NCBI GenBank assembly: GCA_018857735.1
Contig: JABMCL010002073.1
Location: 165,001-229,000, forward strand
Length of the DNA: 64,000 nucleotides
Direction of reading: 5' to 3'
Source: Alviniconcha marisindica
Taxonomy: Eukaryota > Mollusca > Gastropoda > Provannidae
In this document: piece by piece, positions 10,527 to 23,400 of the stretch
Numbering within the stretch: the stretch's first letter is position 1
Layout of the letters: every line of letters starts with the position of its first letter
The notes under the pieces: generated by a model
Told to the model about the DNA's origin: nothing
Database searches by the model: none
Seen by the model: the letters and a program-made list of their open reading frames with translations, nothing else
Position numbers and translations under genes: made by a program

Positions 10527-11986
10527 GGGGGGAGGGTCTGTATATGTGCGTCTTCAAGCTATCCTACTGACTGTGTGTGTGTGTGCATGTGTGTGTGAGT
10601 GCATGTGTGGTGTGTGAATGCTTTAAAGCCACAGCTTGGTTTAAAAAAGCAAAACAACTTGCAGATTTTATATTAAAGGAACTCTCCTTAGCTGGCTAAA
10701 ACTTCTGTGCTTGGGGCAGGTTAAACACACACACATACACACATGAACACAATCTGTGTAACAACAAAAGTTGCTGGCAAAAAACACATTTCCCTGACTG
10801 TGCACAGGTGCACAAAATACACCATAGCAGCTATGTAATCATACAACATACTGACCGCTCAACACAAGTTACTTCCTGGATTTTAAAGTCCTGTAAACTG
10901 CATAGGGTTACCTCAGGACAACTCACATATTAAAAATAATTATCTCACACCAGTCGAAAACAGAGGTCATCAAATCTCTGTAAAAAAAATCGGGACCACA
11001 GCTCCAGACACAACCAAGTCGAAAACGATCAAGACGAAGCAAATTTCAATATTTCCAATATGCTAGAATTCTACCCCTGCCACTACAGGAACCCGCCCCC
11101 ACCCCCACCCACCCCCTTTCTCATCTACCAGGTCCAGCCCTGATATTTCCAGCTAGTGTATTCTATGCAGGTTTTGTAGCTGCTGGTTTTGTTTTTTGCT
11201 TCTTGTTGCAGGAGGTGGTATTGTGGAGAGGGAGGTGGGGGGGAGGGGGTCTTGTAAAACACATTTCTTTTAGGAAGAACTAACTCTGCTTATAGCCACT
11301 TTATGGGGTTCCAAAGTATGCTGTTATTGCCTTTTAATACTATTTCAGTTGTAATATACGTATACAACGAAAACGCACGACACAGATATCATCCTGAGAT
11401 GACCGGGTGTGGTTGTCGTGCGGACGTAAACAAAATCTGAAAATAACATGCAAAAACATCACAAATCTCACCAACACATTAATATATATAATATATACCT
11501 TATTTGAATTCATTCATCACAGCCCAGCATTAGTATCAACACTCATCTTCACCAATACCATCCACAGATATAATCATTATACCAAAGTTGCACCCATGTT
11601 GCTAAAAATAGATGTGCACTTTCAAAATCAATCAATCAATCAACATCTTTGATGGCACATGTCCAAAACCTGGCACAAAAGTGTAAAAATCAAGGAAGGA
11701 ATCAATTCCATTCCACTGAACAGCACCTTGTTCAGTCCGTGAGGGTTTAAAGATGTGTACAAAATTGTGCTAGGTTCCAAATGCTGATTTAATCAGGAAC
11801 CGAAGCGAAAATGCAAGCTGGAATAAAATGTCTAGGCAATGTGCAAATATTTCTATCTGAAGGCTACAGTTGATTGTTGTATCGTACACAAAAAAAGGTT
11901 TGTTTATGCTTTGTATTTGAGTGAGTGAATGAGTGAGTGAGTGAGTGAGTGTAGTGATCAAGTAAGTATCTGTGTATATATGTGCA

Positions 11987-12029
<43 letters not shown>

Positions 12030-12106
12030 TCATCATTTCTTTCTCCTTCCACTTTCCCCATGGCACAGTGTGCACATGTGTGTGTGTGCATGCATTTGTG
12101 CATGCA

Positions 12107-12163
<57 letters not shown>

Positions 12164-12340
12164 TCACCATTTCCTCTTCCATCCATTTTCCCAAATGCAC
12201 AGTGTATTGGAGTCTCACGAGACAAAAGACAAAAAAAGCCAGAACAAAAGAAGACCACAAACAAAAGAATGCACAACATCGGACTGGCATGACAGGCAGT
12301 TCTCTGGCATTTCCAATCTGAGTAAGAGCAGCACAACGCA
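10293..12340. other. Intergenic stretch between VWC gene and ACSF3
   Basis: No gene is supported. It holds a G-run (10508-10532), a dispersed-repeat copy near 10870-10990, C-rich sequence near 11093-11120, a GAGT repeat (11920-11955), and GT tracts at about 11988-12030 and 12110-12160. The convergent genes must place both 3' ends in or beside it. Confidence 0.6.
10870..10990 (+). repeat. Dispersed repeat family A, copy 1
   Basis: Shares the block GGATTTTAAAGTCCTGTAAA ... GCATAGGGTTACCTCAGGAC with copies near 25745 and 45160 and, more weakly, 63530. The recurring core is an ACACAGGGTAACCTCAG-like segment. Confidence 0.6.
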
Positions 12341-12364
12341 GTGGTTTCAGGTGATACTCAGGAC

Positions 12365-12765
12365 TCCTTCAAGTGTTCAGAAAACACTCTCAACGCTCCT
12401 TCAGGTGTTCAGGAAACACACTCGGTACTCCTTCAAGTGTTCAGGAAACACTCAGCACTCCTTCAAGTGTTCAGGAAACACTCTCAGCGCTCCTTCAGGT
12501 GTTCAGGAAACACACTCGGTACTCCTTCAAGTGTTCAGGAAACACTCAGCACTCCTTCAAGTGTTCAGGAAACACTCAGCACTCCTTCAAGTGTTCAGGA
12601 AACACTCTCAGCGCTCCTTCAAGTGTTCAAGAAACACATTCGGCACTCCTTTTCAGCACTCCTTCAAGAGTTCAGGAAACACACTCGGCGCTCCTTCAAG
12701 TGTTCAGGAAACACACTCAGTGCTCCTTCAAGTGTTCTGGAAACACACTCAGCACCAGCTCCTTT
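12365..12765 (-). repeat. About 30-33-bp minisatellite overlapping the ACSF3 stop codon
   Basis: Units of the form CTCCTTCAAGTGTTCAGGAA plus ACACTCAGC(G/A) on the plus strand, about 12 copies. The copies at 12717-12760 are the C-terminal codons of ACSF3 ([11 protein letters not shown], stop), so the array starts inside the coding exon. Confidence 0.9.
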
Positions 12766-13099
12766 TTGTTCACTTTTCCCATGGCGTTGCGGGGCAGGGC
12801 CTCCAGGCAGTGAAGAACGGAGGGGATCTGGTACGGCGGCAAAACGTTCCGGGCCCACTTCTTCAAGGCGTCCAGCGAGAGTTCCTCCCCCTCCTTCAAC
12901 GCAACAACTGCTGCCACACGCTGCCCCCATGTGATGTCCGGGAGACCCACCACCGCACAGTCGCCGATTGCCGGGTGCGTGAGTAGGTGGCGCTCAACGT
13001 CAAGTGCGCTGATCTTGTATCCACCGCTCTTGATGACATCCACTGATGTCCTGCCGATGATTTTGTAGACGCCTTTGCTGTCGACGCTGACTGTGTCAC
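12717..13099 (-). CDS. ACSF3: ACSF3 exon G (terminal)
   Basis: Acceptor GCTCTTCAG precedes 13099. It encodes [20 protein letters not shown] then [16 protein letters not shown], the hinge and C-terminal domain, and [12 protein letters not shown] with the conserved lysine. The last residues, [11 protein letters not shown], are written in minisatellite sequence and differ from the short basic tail of the human protein. Confidence 0.93.
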
Positions 13100-14373
13100 C
13101 TGAAGAGCAAGAGAAGATAAAGAAATTGTGACATCACTGGGGAATTCTGCTTAACAACAACAACACAATAAGCAAACACAAACAGAAACTTACATAACTA
13201 AGCACGTCCAACAATATATTTACATTTCATTTTTAGTGTGAAAAAAGAAAAATACAAATCCTAGCGTAAAAAGAAAGCAAAACAACAACAACATAAAACA
13301 GCATGCATCGCACACATGCACGCTCCCATGCGCACACCCACACCCATGGCATGCCCACCCACATACATGCACACATACACTCACGCACACATCCATGCAC
13401 ACACCCCCATACACACCCATGCACACACACCCATACACATCCATGTACACACACACACACTCAAGGTTGCATTTCTGTACATGCATACACTAACAAAAAA
13501 GTAACACGCTGAAGGTGAAAGTGTGGAAAACAGAAAGAGAAGGGGACCTTTTGTTCTTCAGTGACTGTTGGTGTGGTTGTTGTTGCGGTTGTTGACGTGG
13601 TTGTGGTTGATGCTGCTGCTCAGCTGGCAACATGCAGTACAGCCAAACGAATTCAAGATTCAAAACTGAAACTCGAGTTCATCCTGCCACACAGTATGCT
13701 GTCAATTATAGTTGAGTGAAAACAGGCTTCCTGGATTAATTCACTTTGCTATGGGTGGATGAAGTTTTAAAACTTTAAGCATAAACTGACCATACGGATG
13801 GTGGCACTGCTTTCGGTATGATGTATCACTGCTGAGTGCCTGTGAAAGTTTATAACTGGGCTATTCAACACGTTTTCCAAGTATTGTACTTTGGGGGGTG
13901 GGGGGAACTGGGGGGGGGGGGGGGGGTACCTGTCTTGAACCAGCCATCTGGTGTGAATGTTTCCCTGGTGGCCTCGGGCCGGTTCCAATAACGGTGGAAA
14001 ACGCTGGGCCCTTTTACAAGCAGCTCTCCGTACTCCCCCTCTTCACCTGCATAAGGAAGGAGAAAAAAAACGGGAGAAAAATCCAGATGGAGACAAGCAA
14101 GCATCTCAGTACGAGCTGGTCTGACCCGGCAGTTGGGTGTGCAGCTGGTGTGCAAGCCAGACTCAGGGTCAAATCCACTCTGGCTCACCTTTCTTTTTAA
14201 AAGTTGGAGTTCAACCTTTTCCCTCCACCTAGCATACATCGTAATAATAATCGTGGGGCCTTAGAGAGCCTTTTCTCAAGTGAGCCCTTAGCTACACACT
14301 TCTCCCACTTACTGGTGACATACCCACCTCACCTGGTTCAACACAAAAGCTCTCTCACATAACACACATACTG

Positions 14374-14466
<93 letters not shown>

Positions 14467-17400
14467 CTGTTTCAACACAAAAGCTCTCTCAACTAACACA
14501 CATACTGGTAACATATACACCTCACCTGTTTCAACACAAAAGATTTCTCACCTAACATGCAATATGGTAACATACACACCTCTGACCACCTAATACACAT
14601 ACTGGTAACAACTAACATACACATCTCTGCCACCTAACACACATACTGGTAACATACACACCTCTGACCACCTAACACACATACTGGTAACAACTAACAT
14701 ACACATCTCTGCCACCTAACACACATACTGGTAACATACACACCTCTGACCACCTAACACACATACTGGTAACAACTAACATACACATCTCTGCCACCTA
14801 ACACACTACTGGTAACATACACACCTCTGACTCACCTAACACACATACTGGTAACAACTAACATACACATCTCTGACCACCTAACACACATACTGGTAAC
14901 ATACACACCTCTGACCACCTAACACACATACTGGTAACATACACACCTCTGACCACCTAACAAAATACTGGTAACATACACACCTCTGACCACCTAACAC
15001 ACATACTGGTAACAACTAACATACACATCTCTGCCACCTAACACAATACTGGTAACATACACACCTCTGACCACCTAACACACATACTGGTAACATACAC
15101 ACCTCTGACCACCTAACACACATACTGGTAACATACACACTCTCTGACCACCTAACACACATACTGGTAACATACACACCTCTGACCACCTAACACACAT
15201 ACTGGTAACATACACACCTCTGACCACCTAACACACATACTGGTAACATACACACCTCTGACCACCTAACACACATACTGGTAACATACACACCTCTGAC
15301 CACCTAACACACATACTGGTAACATACACACCTCTGACCACCTAACACACATACTGGTAACATACACACCTCTGACCACCTAACACACATACCTGCAACA
15401 TAGACATCTCTCCCACCTAACACATACTTGTAACATACACACTTCTATCACCTTACACACATACTGGTAACACACACACCTCTCTCATCTAACACACATA
15501 CTGGTACCGTGGACACCTCTCCCCACCTAGCATACATACTCTCACTTACCTACAGCATTCTAGTTCAAAGTTAAAGCCATCATAAGAACTTGTTAAAAAA
15601 ACTTTTTTCTTTCTTTTTTCTTAAAGGGCCCCAGAACACTGATTTTAAGTCATAAATATCCCTTACATTGTGCTATATAAATAAAGTTTAACATACACGC
15701 TGTTCGTTTGATACATGAACAGTTTCATGAGGTAAGTAAAAGTATTTATTTGACAGAAAACAAACACGACGCTTCGACCAGCTGCGTCATCTGCAGTTGA
15801 AAATCCCAGGTTTCGGTCACGTGACCTCCATGACGTCAGAACAAGACGACTGACCCGCATGGCCCAGTAACGACGAATCGAAAGTGAAGCATGCCGAGCA
15901 AGTGTGCTGCAGTTGGTTGCTGTGAAAAGCTGACAAAGGAGTCAGAGTTTTCTTTTCATGGGTTTCCTTTGAAAAATTAAGCCAAAAAACAACAGTGGCA
16001 AGTAGCAGTGGGTCGATGGGATGTAGCCACAAAGAAGTTGTAGGAACCCAAACACCACGATCTGCTGTGCTCGAAGCATTACGAAAAGAAAAAAATGCTT
16101 CACAGATCGCACACTGCTGAGCATTCAGTTTGGGCTCAAATACAATGCTCAGCTGAAAGACGACCCTGTTTGCTAAAAAAAAAAAAAAAAAAAAAGACCG
16201 GAGCAGACCGGACCAGAGAGGGGAGCATTGGCAAAATGTCGCAAGTGAGAGGTAGGTGCCCGTCTTGCCAGACGAATCTGGCAATGTCCACTTTTATCCC
16301 CGTTGGTTTGCTGTCCTAAAATGGTTTGAGGATGCGTGTGTGCTTGTGTATAGCACTGGCATAGCACGGAATGAACTGATATGTGGATATATATATATAT
16401 GCCAACGTAGTGCATACTTCAAGTTCATTCCGTACACATACACACACACTCACAGTCACACACATACACACACTCACACACACTCATACCATTTGAAGAC
16501 CGCGAACCGACGGGGCTAAAAGTGGACATTGCCCCACATTAATCTGTGCGCTCTTGTTTTCATTACTATCCCATTATTTTAAGTTATAGAATTATGTTTA
16601 TGTTCTGCGTCACTCCAATTTTCATCCTCTCCCCCCACTGCCTGAGCTGTGCGTATTTTAGAAACAGAATGCAAGGGTATGTGATGTTAGGTATGAATTA
16701 TGAATACGAACACATGAAAGTAGGCCTATTCTACTGTGTAAGACTAAGAGCCAGCGTATGCCTCATCCGTAGTTGGTTATTTAAAACTGCATTTTACCCT
16801 ACTTCAGCAACTTATCAAGTCTTGCACTACATTGTCTGCTTGTTCCCTTGTATCTATCGAGTTTCAAGTTATTTTTCCACAAAATTTGTGTTTGTTCTCA
16901 TTTCATTTTTCCTCTAAAAGCTGTTTCATTGCAGCAGAACAGTCTTACACTTTCCTGTCATACTCACAGTTTTACAGATTTAAGGGAAATGAATCATAAA
17001 ATTACTGACATTAGGAGTGCCCAGGTTAAATGTTTGTTTCGTTGGATTTTATTCAATGTCAGTTGTCCGAATCTCAGTGTTGTCATGCAAACGCTATCAG
17101 ATCGGTTGATACGGATAAAGATGAAGGGGTGCAAGAAGAAAACAAGGAAGAGGAGGACGATGGTCCGGATGATGCTGACCAGAGAAAGATGGATTCATCT
17201 GGTCAAAGGTTAATACTTGTAACATTGTGTAATGGTCAGTGGCATTCTCCCAGAGTGACCCATGTAGCTTTCTTTAAAAATGTTATTTGCTGTTTATACT
17301 CACTGGTGTGATAATCCTAGTGAGAGTGCCTCTTACTGCTAACATGCATTGCCATTCTCTCGGGATCATTTTTCTTCACACAGAAATGGGTAACCATATG

Positions 17401-20400
17401 TTATGAATACCTTCTGCATGACATCCCCTCTATCCATTTCTTGCCTGATGACTGGACACCACTCTACCCGGAACCACATTTCTTTTATGTTATATGTATT
17501 ACAAAATCAGAAGTAAATTTTCATTTTCTTTTTTTCAGGTTAAAGGATGATCTTGACGTAAGAGATCCATTCATGGAAAGAAAGCATGCAGTCTTTGAGG
17601 CCGAACTAATTGATTTACTCAGCCTCTGCCAAGCATATAGAAAATTATCAAGAGAGGGGACTCGGGGACAGCGGTGGAGTTCTACTGCCACTACTGCTGC
17701 GGGCACGTGTAAGTACACCTGGCGATCACAGCCATACTCCTTCACGCTTCCGCTGGGAAACCTTGTACTTGCAGCTGCAGCCTTTTCCACTGCTTGCCCT
17801 CCGACCAGACTGCCGAACACCTTGCAGCAGTCTAATATTGCCTGCTTCAGTGAGGCAACCTGTTATAAAATACAGGCTGCATACTTGGTTGTGTCAGTGC
17901 GCAGTGTTTGGCAGCGGTGCCAGAACAGGTTGCTCGCTGCACGCAAGGAGAGGAAAAGCAGTGAAGCTTGCGGGTGATGGAAGATGCGACTCACCAGGAC
18001 ATGCAGCCAAATATGGCAGCTACACCCTCATGGACGCTGAAACCTCTGAGGCGCTTCATGTTGAACTTTTGCAGGTAAGGTGATGGCTAGCGTTTATGAT
18101 AACCCAAATAAACTTTTTTATGGTGGTTTGGATTATGATCTACATGATGGTTTCACTTTATGTGTTAGTTGCACAAGTCAAAGTTGTTGTTTTTACTGCA
18201 TGTTGACGTTTTGCTTAAATCATTTTCAACTTTGAAGTAGTAGCTTAAAACATATTACCATGCAGTTGGGCCTTGTGGTTTCACTGTTAACCTTTAACAT
18301 CAGTGTTTTATTTTAATGTGGGCATTAATAGTCTTACACAGAAATTTTCTGGTAAAGTAATCACATACCGTTACATAGCTTTGTGGTTTTAAATGCCGTC
18401 ACATTTTTTCCATAGCTGTTTATTTATTTCAGAGCAGTCAAGTGCGGAATTCTAACGCAATGGAGCTGGCTGGGCTAAAAACAGGTCTCCCAAAACTGAA
18501 GACTTGCTTTTGGATTTCACACCTAATCACAGATTGCCATGCCTGCATCAAGAAGTACATGCGAGAAGAACAGCAAGAAACAGTCCATCATTTCGACATC
18601 TGGCACGTGGTCAAAGGTGTTTGTTGATCAGGTGTCGGTGGGGTTTGTGTTGATTTTTGTAGTGATGTGATATTGTTTTCATGTTATTAGTCTGCAGTAT
18701 TTCCTGCACCGGCAGTGTTACGAGATTATGATAGACCAAGGCCTGTAAGCACTTTACAACAAGAATGATCCATGAAAAGATTTCTGCTTCCATATCTGCC
18801 AGCTAAAATCACGCTACAAGAAGAAAGAACAACAACAAAAACAAGAGCAGCCTGTGAATATCTTCTCAGTCTCAAATTGAGAAAGAAAAAAAAGAGAAAA
18901 ATCAAGACAAGTTCTCCCCCCAAAAAGAGGAGTTTATTCAGTCAATTAAACTACAACATAAATTATGGACATTTCAGGTGTAACAAAGAAACTTGAGGCA
19001 GCCGGTAAATCCAAGGTAAACGCGAACCTCGCTGTGTGGTCCCAAAGCATTGGCAACCCCATGTACTGGTGCTCTGTGACGTCCCCAGAGCAAGCCGAGG
19101 ACAGACAGGAGGTGGTGAAGCAGAAGTGGCTCTCCATCCTGAACCATGTATTTGACATACATGAAGGATATGGCGACAAATTGCCAAAGTGTGACCATGG
19201 AGAACTGGCGCCCAGAACCTGGATCAAAAAAGGTACTGCTAATACAGTTGTAACAATAGCATCAACTGGATGCAGGCATGTGAAGTTCTGGAATCCTTAA
19301 AGGTAAAACAGCATGTTTATTGTTTGTTTGCTATGCATGAGGTAGACTCAGATGGGAGGGTTGAAACTTTGGAAATCACTCTGCAAGATGAAGATGTGTA
19401 TGTGCGTCTGTTTGTCCTACATTTATGCCATCTGACTCTCCATGGTGTCAATGCTGCTGTCCATTTTGCTGTTAACGCGTTACAGGTACCCGTCGGCATC
19501 GGACGATGGAGAAAATCAGCAGCAGCCCACACCTAATGAAAGATGTTGGCAAGCTGTCACCTGATGCTCAGACTTCATCTTTGGAGTCTTACTAGGCTGT
19601 GGTGCGCCACTTCGCACCAAAACTGCATCACCTCACCTTCCAAGTGATGCAGGCAAAGTGTCATCCTCAAAGATAACTTCTCCAAACAAAACAGAAAATC
19701 ATTTTCTTTAGTACTTACCGTTACAGTCTTAAATCATAATAGGCGAGAAATCTTGAGATGATGTAGGATGATACATGCGTGTCTGTCAGTACAGCTACAT
19801 CGCCTGCCAGCCCTTCCAATACTTCAAACCTTTCTGCAACACTAACAGCTCGCAATTTTGTTCACGGACCCTTCTTGGCATCAATGCATTTTAATGCAAA
19901 TGCCGATCGGAAACAGGCCGTCACAAAAGATGGGGATCTGCGATGGAAGGTTGCCAGGCCTCGTGCTACCAAAGGCACACCAGTCGCCAAAGTTGTGAAG
20001 GAACAATCCACACGTGGTAAGAATAAACATTAATGAATCAGTAAGCTTATACTTTTTGTCTGCTGCCCGATCCACAATCAAAACTCTCTGATGCAAGAAC
20101 CACAGCGTTGCGTGTACATGTAAAGATGTGTGTCGTCCCACACTGAAGGGAAGTAGTCAGCAAAGAGCTGAGAGAGAGTTTAATGACTCAACTGTAGCGT
20201 TACACTTCCACCGTGATTTTTGTTTCAGCGTACACCAGTGAGCTCTACGAGGAGGCGGCGCTGATACGGGTGACATACCCTAGCTACAAGAGCGCGAAGG
20301 AAGCAGCCGTGAATGCGTGTACATGTAAAGATGTGTGTCGTCCCACACTGAAGGAGAGTAGTCAGCAAAGAGCTGAGAGAGAGTTTAATGACTCAACTGT

Positions 20401-23400
20401 AGCGTTACACTTCCACCGTGATTTTTGTTTCAGCGTACACCAGTGAGCTCTACGAGGAGGCAGCGCTGATACGGGTGACATACCCTAGCTACAAGAGCGC
20501 GAAGGAAGCAGCCGTGAATGCCACTGCTGAGAAGCCAGCGGCCCTGGCCGCCACAGCTGGCCCAGTTGACAAACAGACCGTTTTTGGCGCAAGCTTCTCT
20601 CGATTTGTGCGCTGAATCTGCCTTCACACAATCAATGACGTCGACAGTGCCTGATCATCAGCTGCCTCACTACCTGGGACTGATTAATGGAAGTGTGTCA
20701 AACCAATATGATATTTATTCTTAATTCAATCGACAGTGTACTCTTGTACCTCTACGTTTGTGTTCACTAACAAAATGAAGACTCGGACTAGGTGAGAAGC
20801 AGTTTTCATGTATCAACCATTGATTTGCAGTCACAATTGGAAAGTCACACTTTAAGCAGCTTTTTTGACTTGCTGTTCGGTTATTTTAATTCGATAGGGC
20901 TGTAAATGTCATACCTCAAACCGCATACTTGAAGCCAGTGTAGTTTTGAGAAGGAAACCTTGCCCGAACTGCAGCCACCAGGCAAGCCCGTAAAATTTTG
21001 CGGTTCTTCCTTCCTGTTGTTTGCCACACCCACCTCACAAAATTACAGTAGGCAACATGCCTATAGGTCCTGGAACACAAATTATACAAATTACAATGTC
21101 AGTGAGCCTCAAAATCATTTTGCTTTCACCAAACACCTTACACAAACAACAGCTAACCATTTTTTCTCCTTAAATTTTTACCAAAAAAAATCCCCCCTTC
21201 ATCATCATCCCTTATAAATCTTTTGAACAGATGTGTTTATTTTTATTTATCATTTCAAGTCAGGTTTGAACAGATGTGTTTATTTTTATTTATCATTTCA
21301 AGTCAGGTTTGAACAGATGTGTTTATTTTTATTTATCATTTCAAGTCAGGTTTCTTTGCTATCAAAAATAATGGACATTTTTTTCTTTCATGTCAGATCA
21401 GTGAATGATGAACACGTTTTGTTCGGTCATTTTCACTCCTTATGTTGACATGTCCCTACATATATTATACTACTTACCAAGAAGATTTAATGAATAAGCA
21501 GATGTTGTTTTTATCTGCGTCTTTGACTTTGTACACATTTTATTCATAGCACACATGACTTACCGTTACAGACAGTTCACAAAGACTCCCGCATGTGATG
21601 GGATACACTTCTGTCCATCTTCCAGAAAGGCTAAAAACATCAGGATAAAAATGACAGCATCTTTTCTCCTCCTCTTTTTGGCCAGCCACCTCCTCACATT
21701 GTCCACATGCACACCTGAAGCAAAAAAAAAAAGGAGCTTCATCACTGAAGATTCGAACTGGAACCTTTTCCAAGTCGGTTACCCTGTGGACACCCCTACA
21801 GGCTTTCACATAACAACTGACATTGACAAGCACCAGTATTGATGTTTACAACAAATTATCTGTAGATTTAAAGAAGTTCATGTCGACAATGTTTGCCACA
21901 ACTGCACCCAAGTATTAGTGTTCATATCAGCTATACTTAAGTGGCTACAAAATGGATTAAAAAAAAAAAATCAGCCCTAAACTTTTTAAAGTAAACAACA
22001 CGTGAGAGACCAACCTGGCAAACTTACCATTCGCCGACGTGCTGTCAGTGGGGCTCTAATCTGCCCCTGTCCACTTCTTCGTCACTTGAACTCTCAAAGT
22101 TGATGTCAAGACTGATGTCTGCAACTGGCTTGTGCTGGTATGGCCGTATTCCAGTTGCCATTTCCAACTTTCCAAGTACTGAAGTAGCAACAATGGCAGT
22201 CCAGACTTATTGTGACGTCATGATAAGCCAGGCTCCAAGTAAACTCTCGGCCAAAACATGCGCGATCACGCAGCTACAGCGGTTATTTCCCTTGCCCATT
22301 CTGCTGTGACATATTGGTCTTGTTTTGCGATTGGTAAGCATCTAAGACACTTGAAAAATATGAAATTATTACTGAGCATGGGGTATATACCTGTATTTAC
22401 TGTGTTAAAATATTTAGTCAGTGGAATATACCAAAGACGAGATCTGAAGCTAAAATTGGTCAAAATCAGTGTTCAGGGCCCCTTTAAGTTTAAGGACAAA
22501 ATCTTAACTACTTCACATACCATTTTTCACCGTGGTTCGTTTTGCATTGCCAAAAGCGATCACATCATATCCAGTCTTACTGTAGACATTTGGTTTGCCT
22601 ATGCACACCTCCACAGTAGGGAATGGCTTGCCAACAGTACCTGAACATGTACACACACAAAAACAACCAAGGTTATTTTTACAATGCCAGTCCTCAGCAG
22701 TTCTCAGTACCTAGCAAAGAACACGAGGATGGGGAAGGGGACGGGTTAGTAATATACAGAAGTTCATGTCTCTTTCTCTTTGTGTAAACAAGTATACATG
22801 AAGACACTGACATGTCCATTGCATGCTCAAACACACGTTTACACACGCACATAATGTATGAAAGCACGCCACACACACACGCGTGTGCACGCACACACAC
22901 ACACACACGTGTGCACATGCACATAAACACACATGTGTTCCGTGCACATACACACACACATGTGTGCACATACACATACATAAAACACACACATAAGTAC
23001 ACAGCCATCACACACACAGTGTGCAAAATACACACAAATACTGTACCACAACAGTAAACACAGGGAAATCACCACCACTGTCTGGATCAGGGTTTCCCTG
23101 ACAAGGGTTGGTGAGAGCCATTTCCACAGATCAAACACAGGAAGTGCAGCCACCCACTGTACCTGGTATACGGGGTCCTGACAAGGGGTTGGTGAGAGCC
23201 ATGCCACAGATCAAACACAGGGAGTTCAGCCACCCACTGTACCTGGTATACGGGGTCCTGACAAGGGGTTGGTGAGAGCCATGCCACAGATCAAACACAG
23301 GGAGTTCAGCCACCCACTGTACCTGGTATACGGGTCCTGACAAGGGGTTGGTGAGAGCCATGCCACAGATCAAACACAGGAAGTGCAGCCACCCACTGTA

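Larger units (their letters stand above)
15625..22483 (+). mobile_element. Kolobok-type DNA transposon, near full length but decayed (6.86 kb)
   Basis: The left end reads AGGGCCCCAGAACACTGATT (15625 on); the right end read inward on the minus strand is AGGGGCCCTGAACACTGATT (22483 inward). They match at 20 of 22 bases. Both ends are flanked by TTAA. Inside, on the plus strand, are a THAP zinc finger with two stops and several intron-separated transposase exons with frameshifts and a stop. TTAA duplications together with a THAP-bearing transposase are, to my knowledge, the hallmarks of the Kolobok superfamily; piggyBac also uses TTAA but lacks THAP. A smaller MITE (16280-16533), an A-run (16176-16194) and a tandem duplication (20112-20520) are nested within. 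It sits antisense in the ACSF3 intron, its right end about 37 bp from the exon E donor. Confidence 0.87.

Noticed and set aside
11770..12336. 188-codon minus-strand frame
   Set aside because: Mostly CA-repeat His/Thr sequence joined to unrelated flanks; no homology or gene structure.
14466..15545. Regular array of about 40-bp units resembling a CRISPR array
   Set aside because: Units are contiguous with no unique spacers, and the DNA is animal nuclear; it is a minisatellite.
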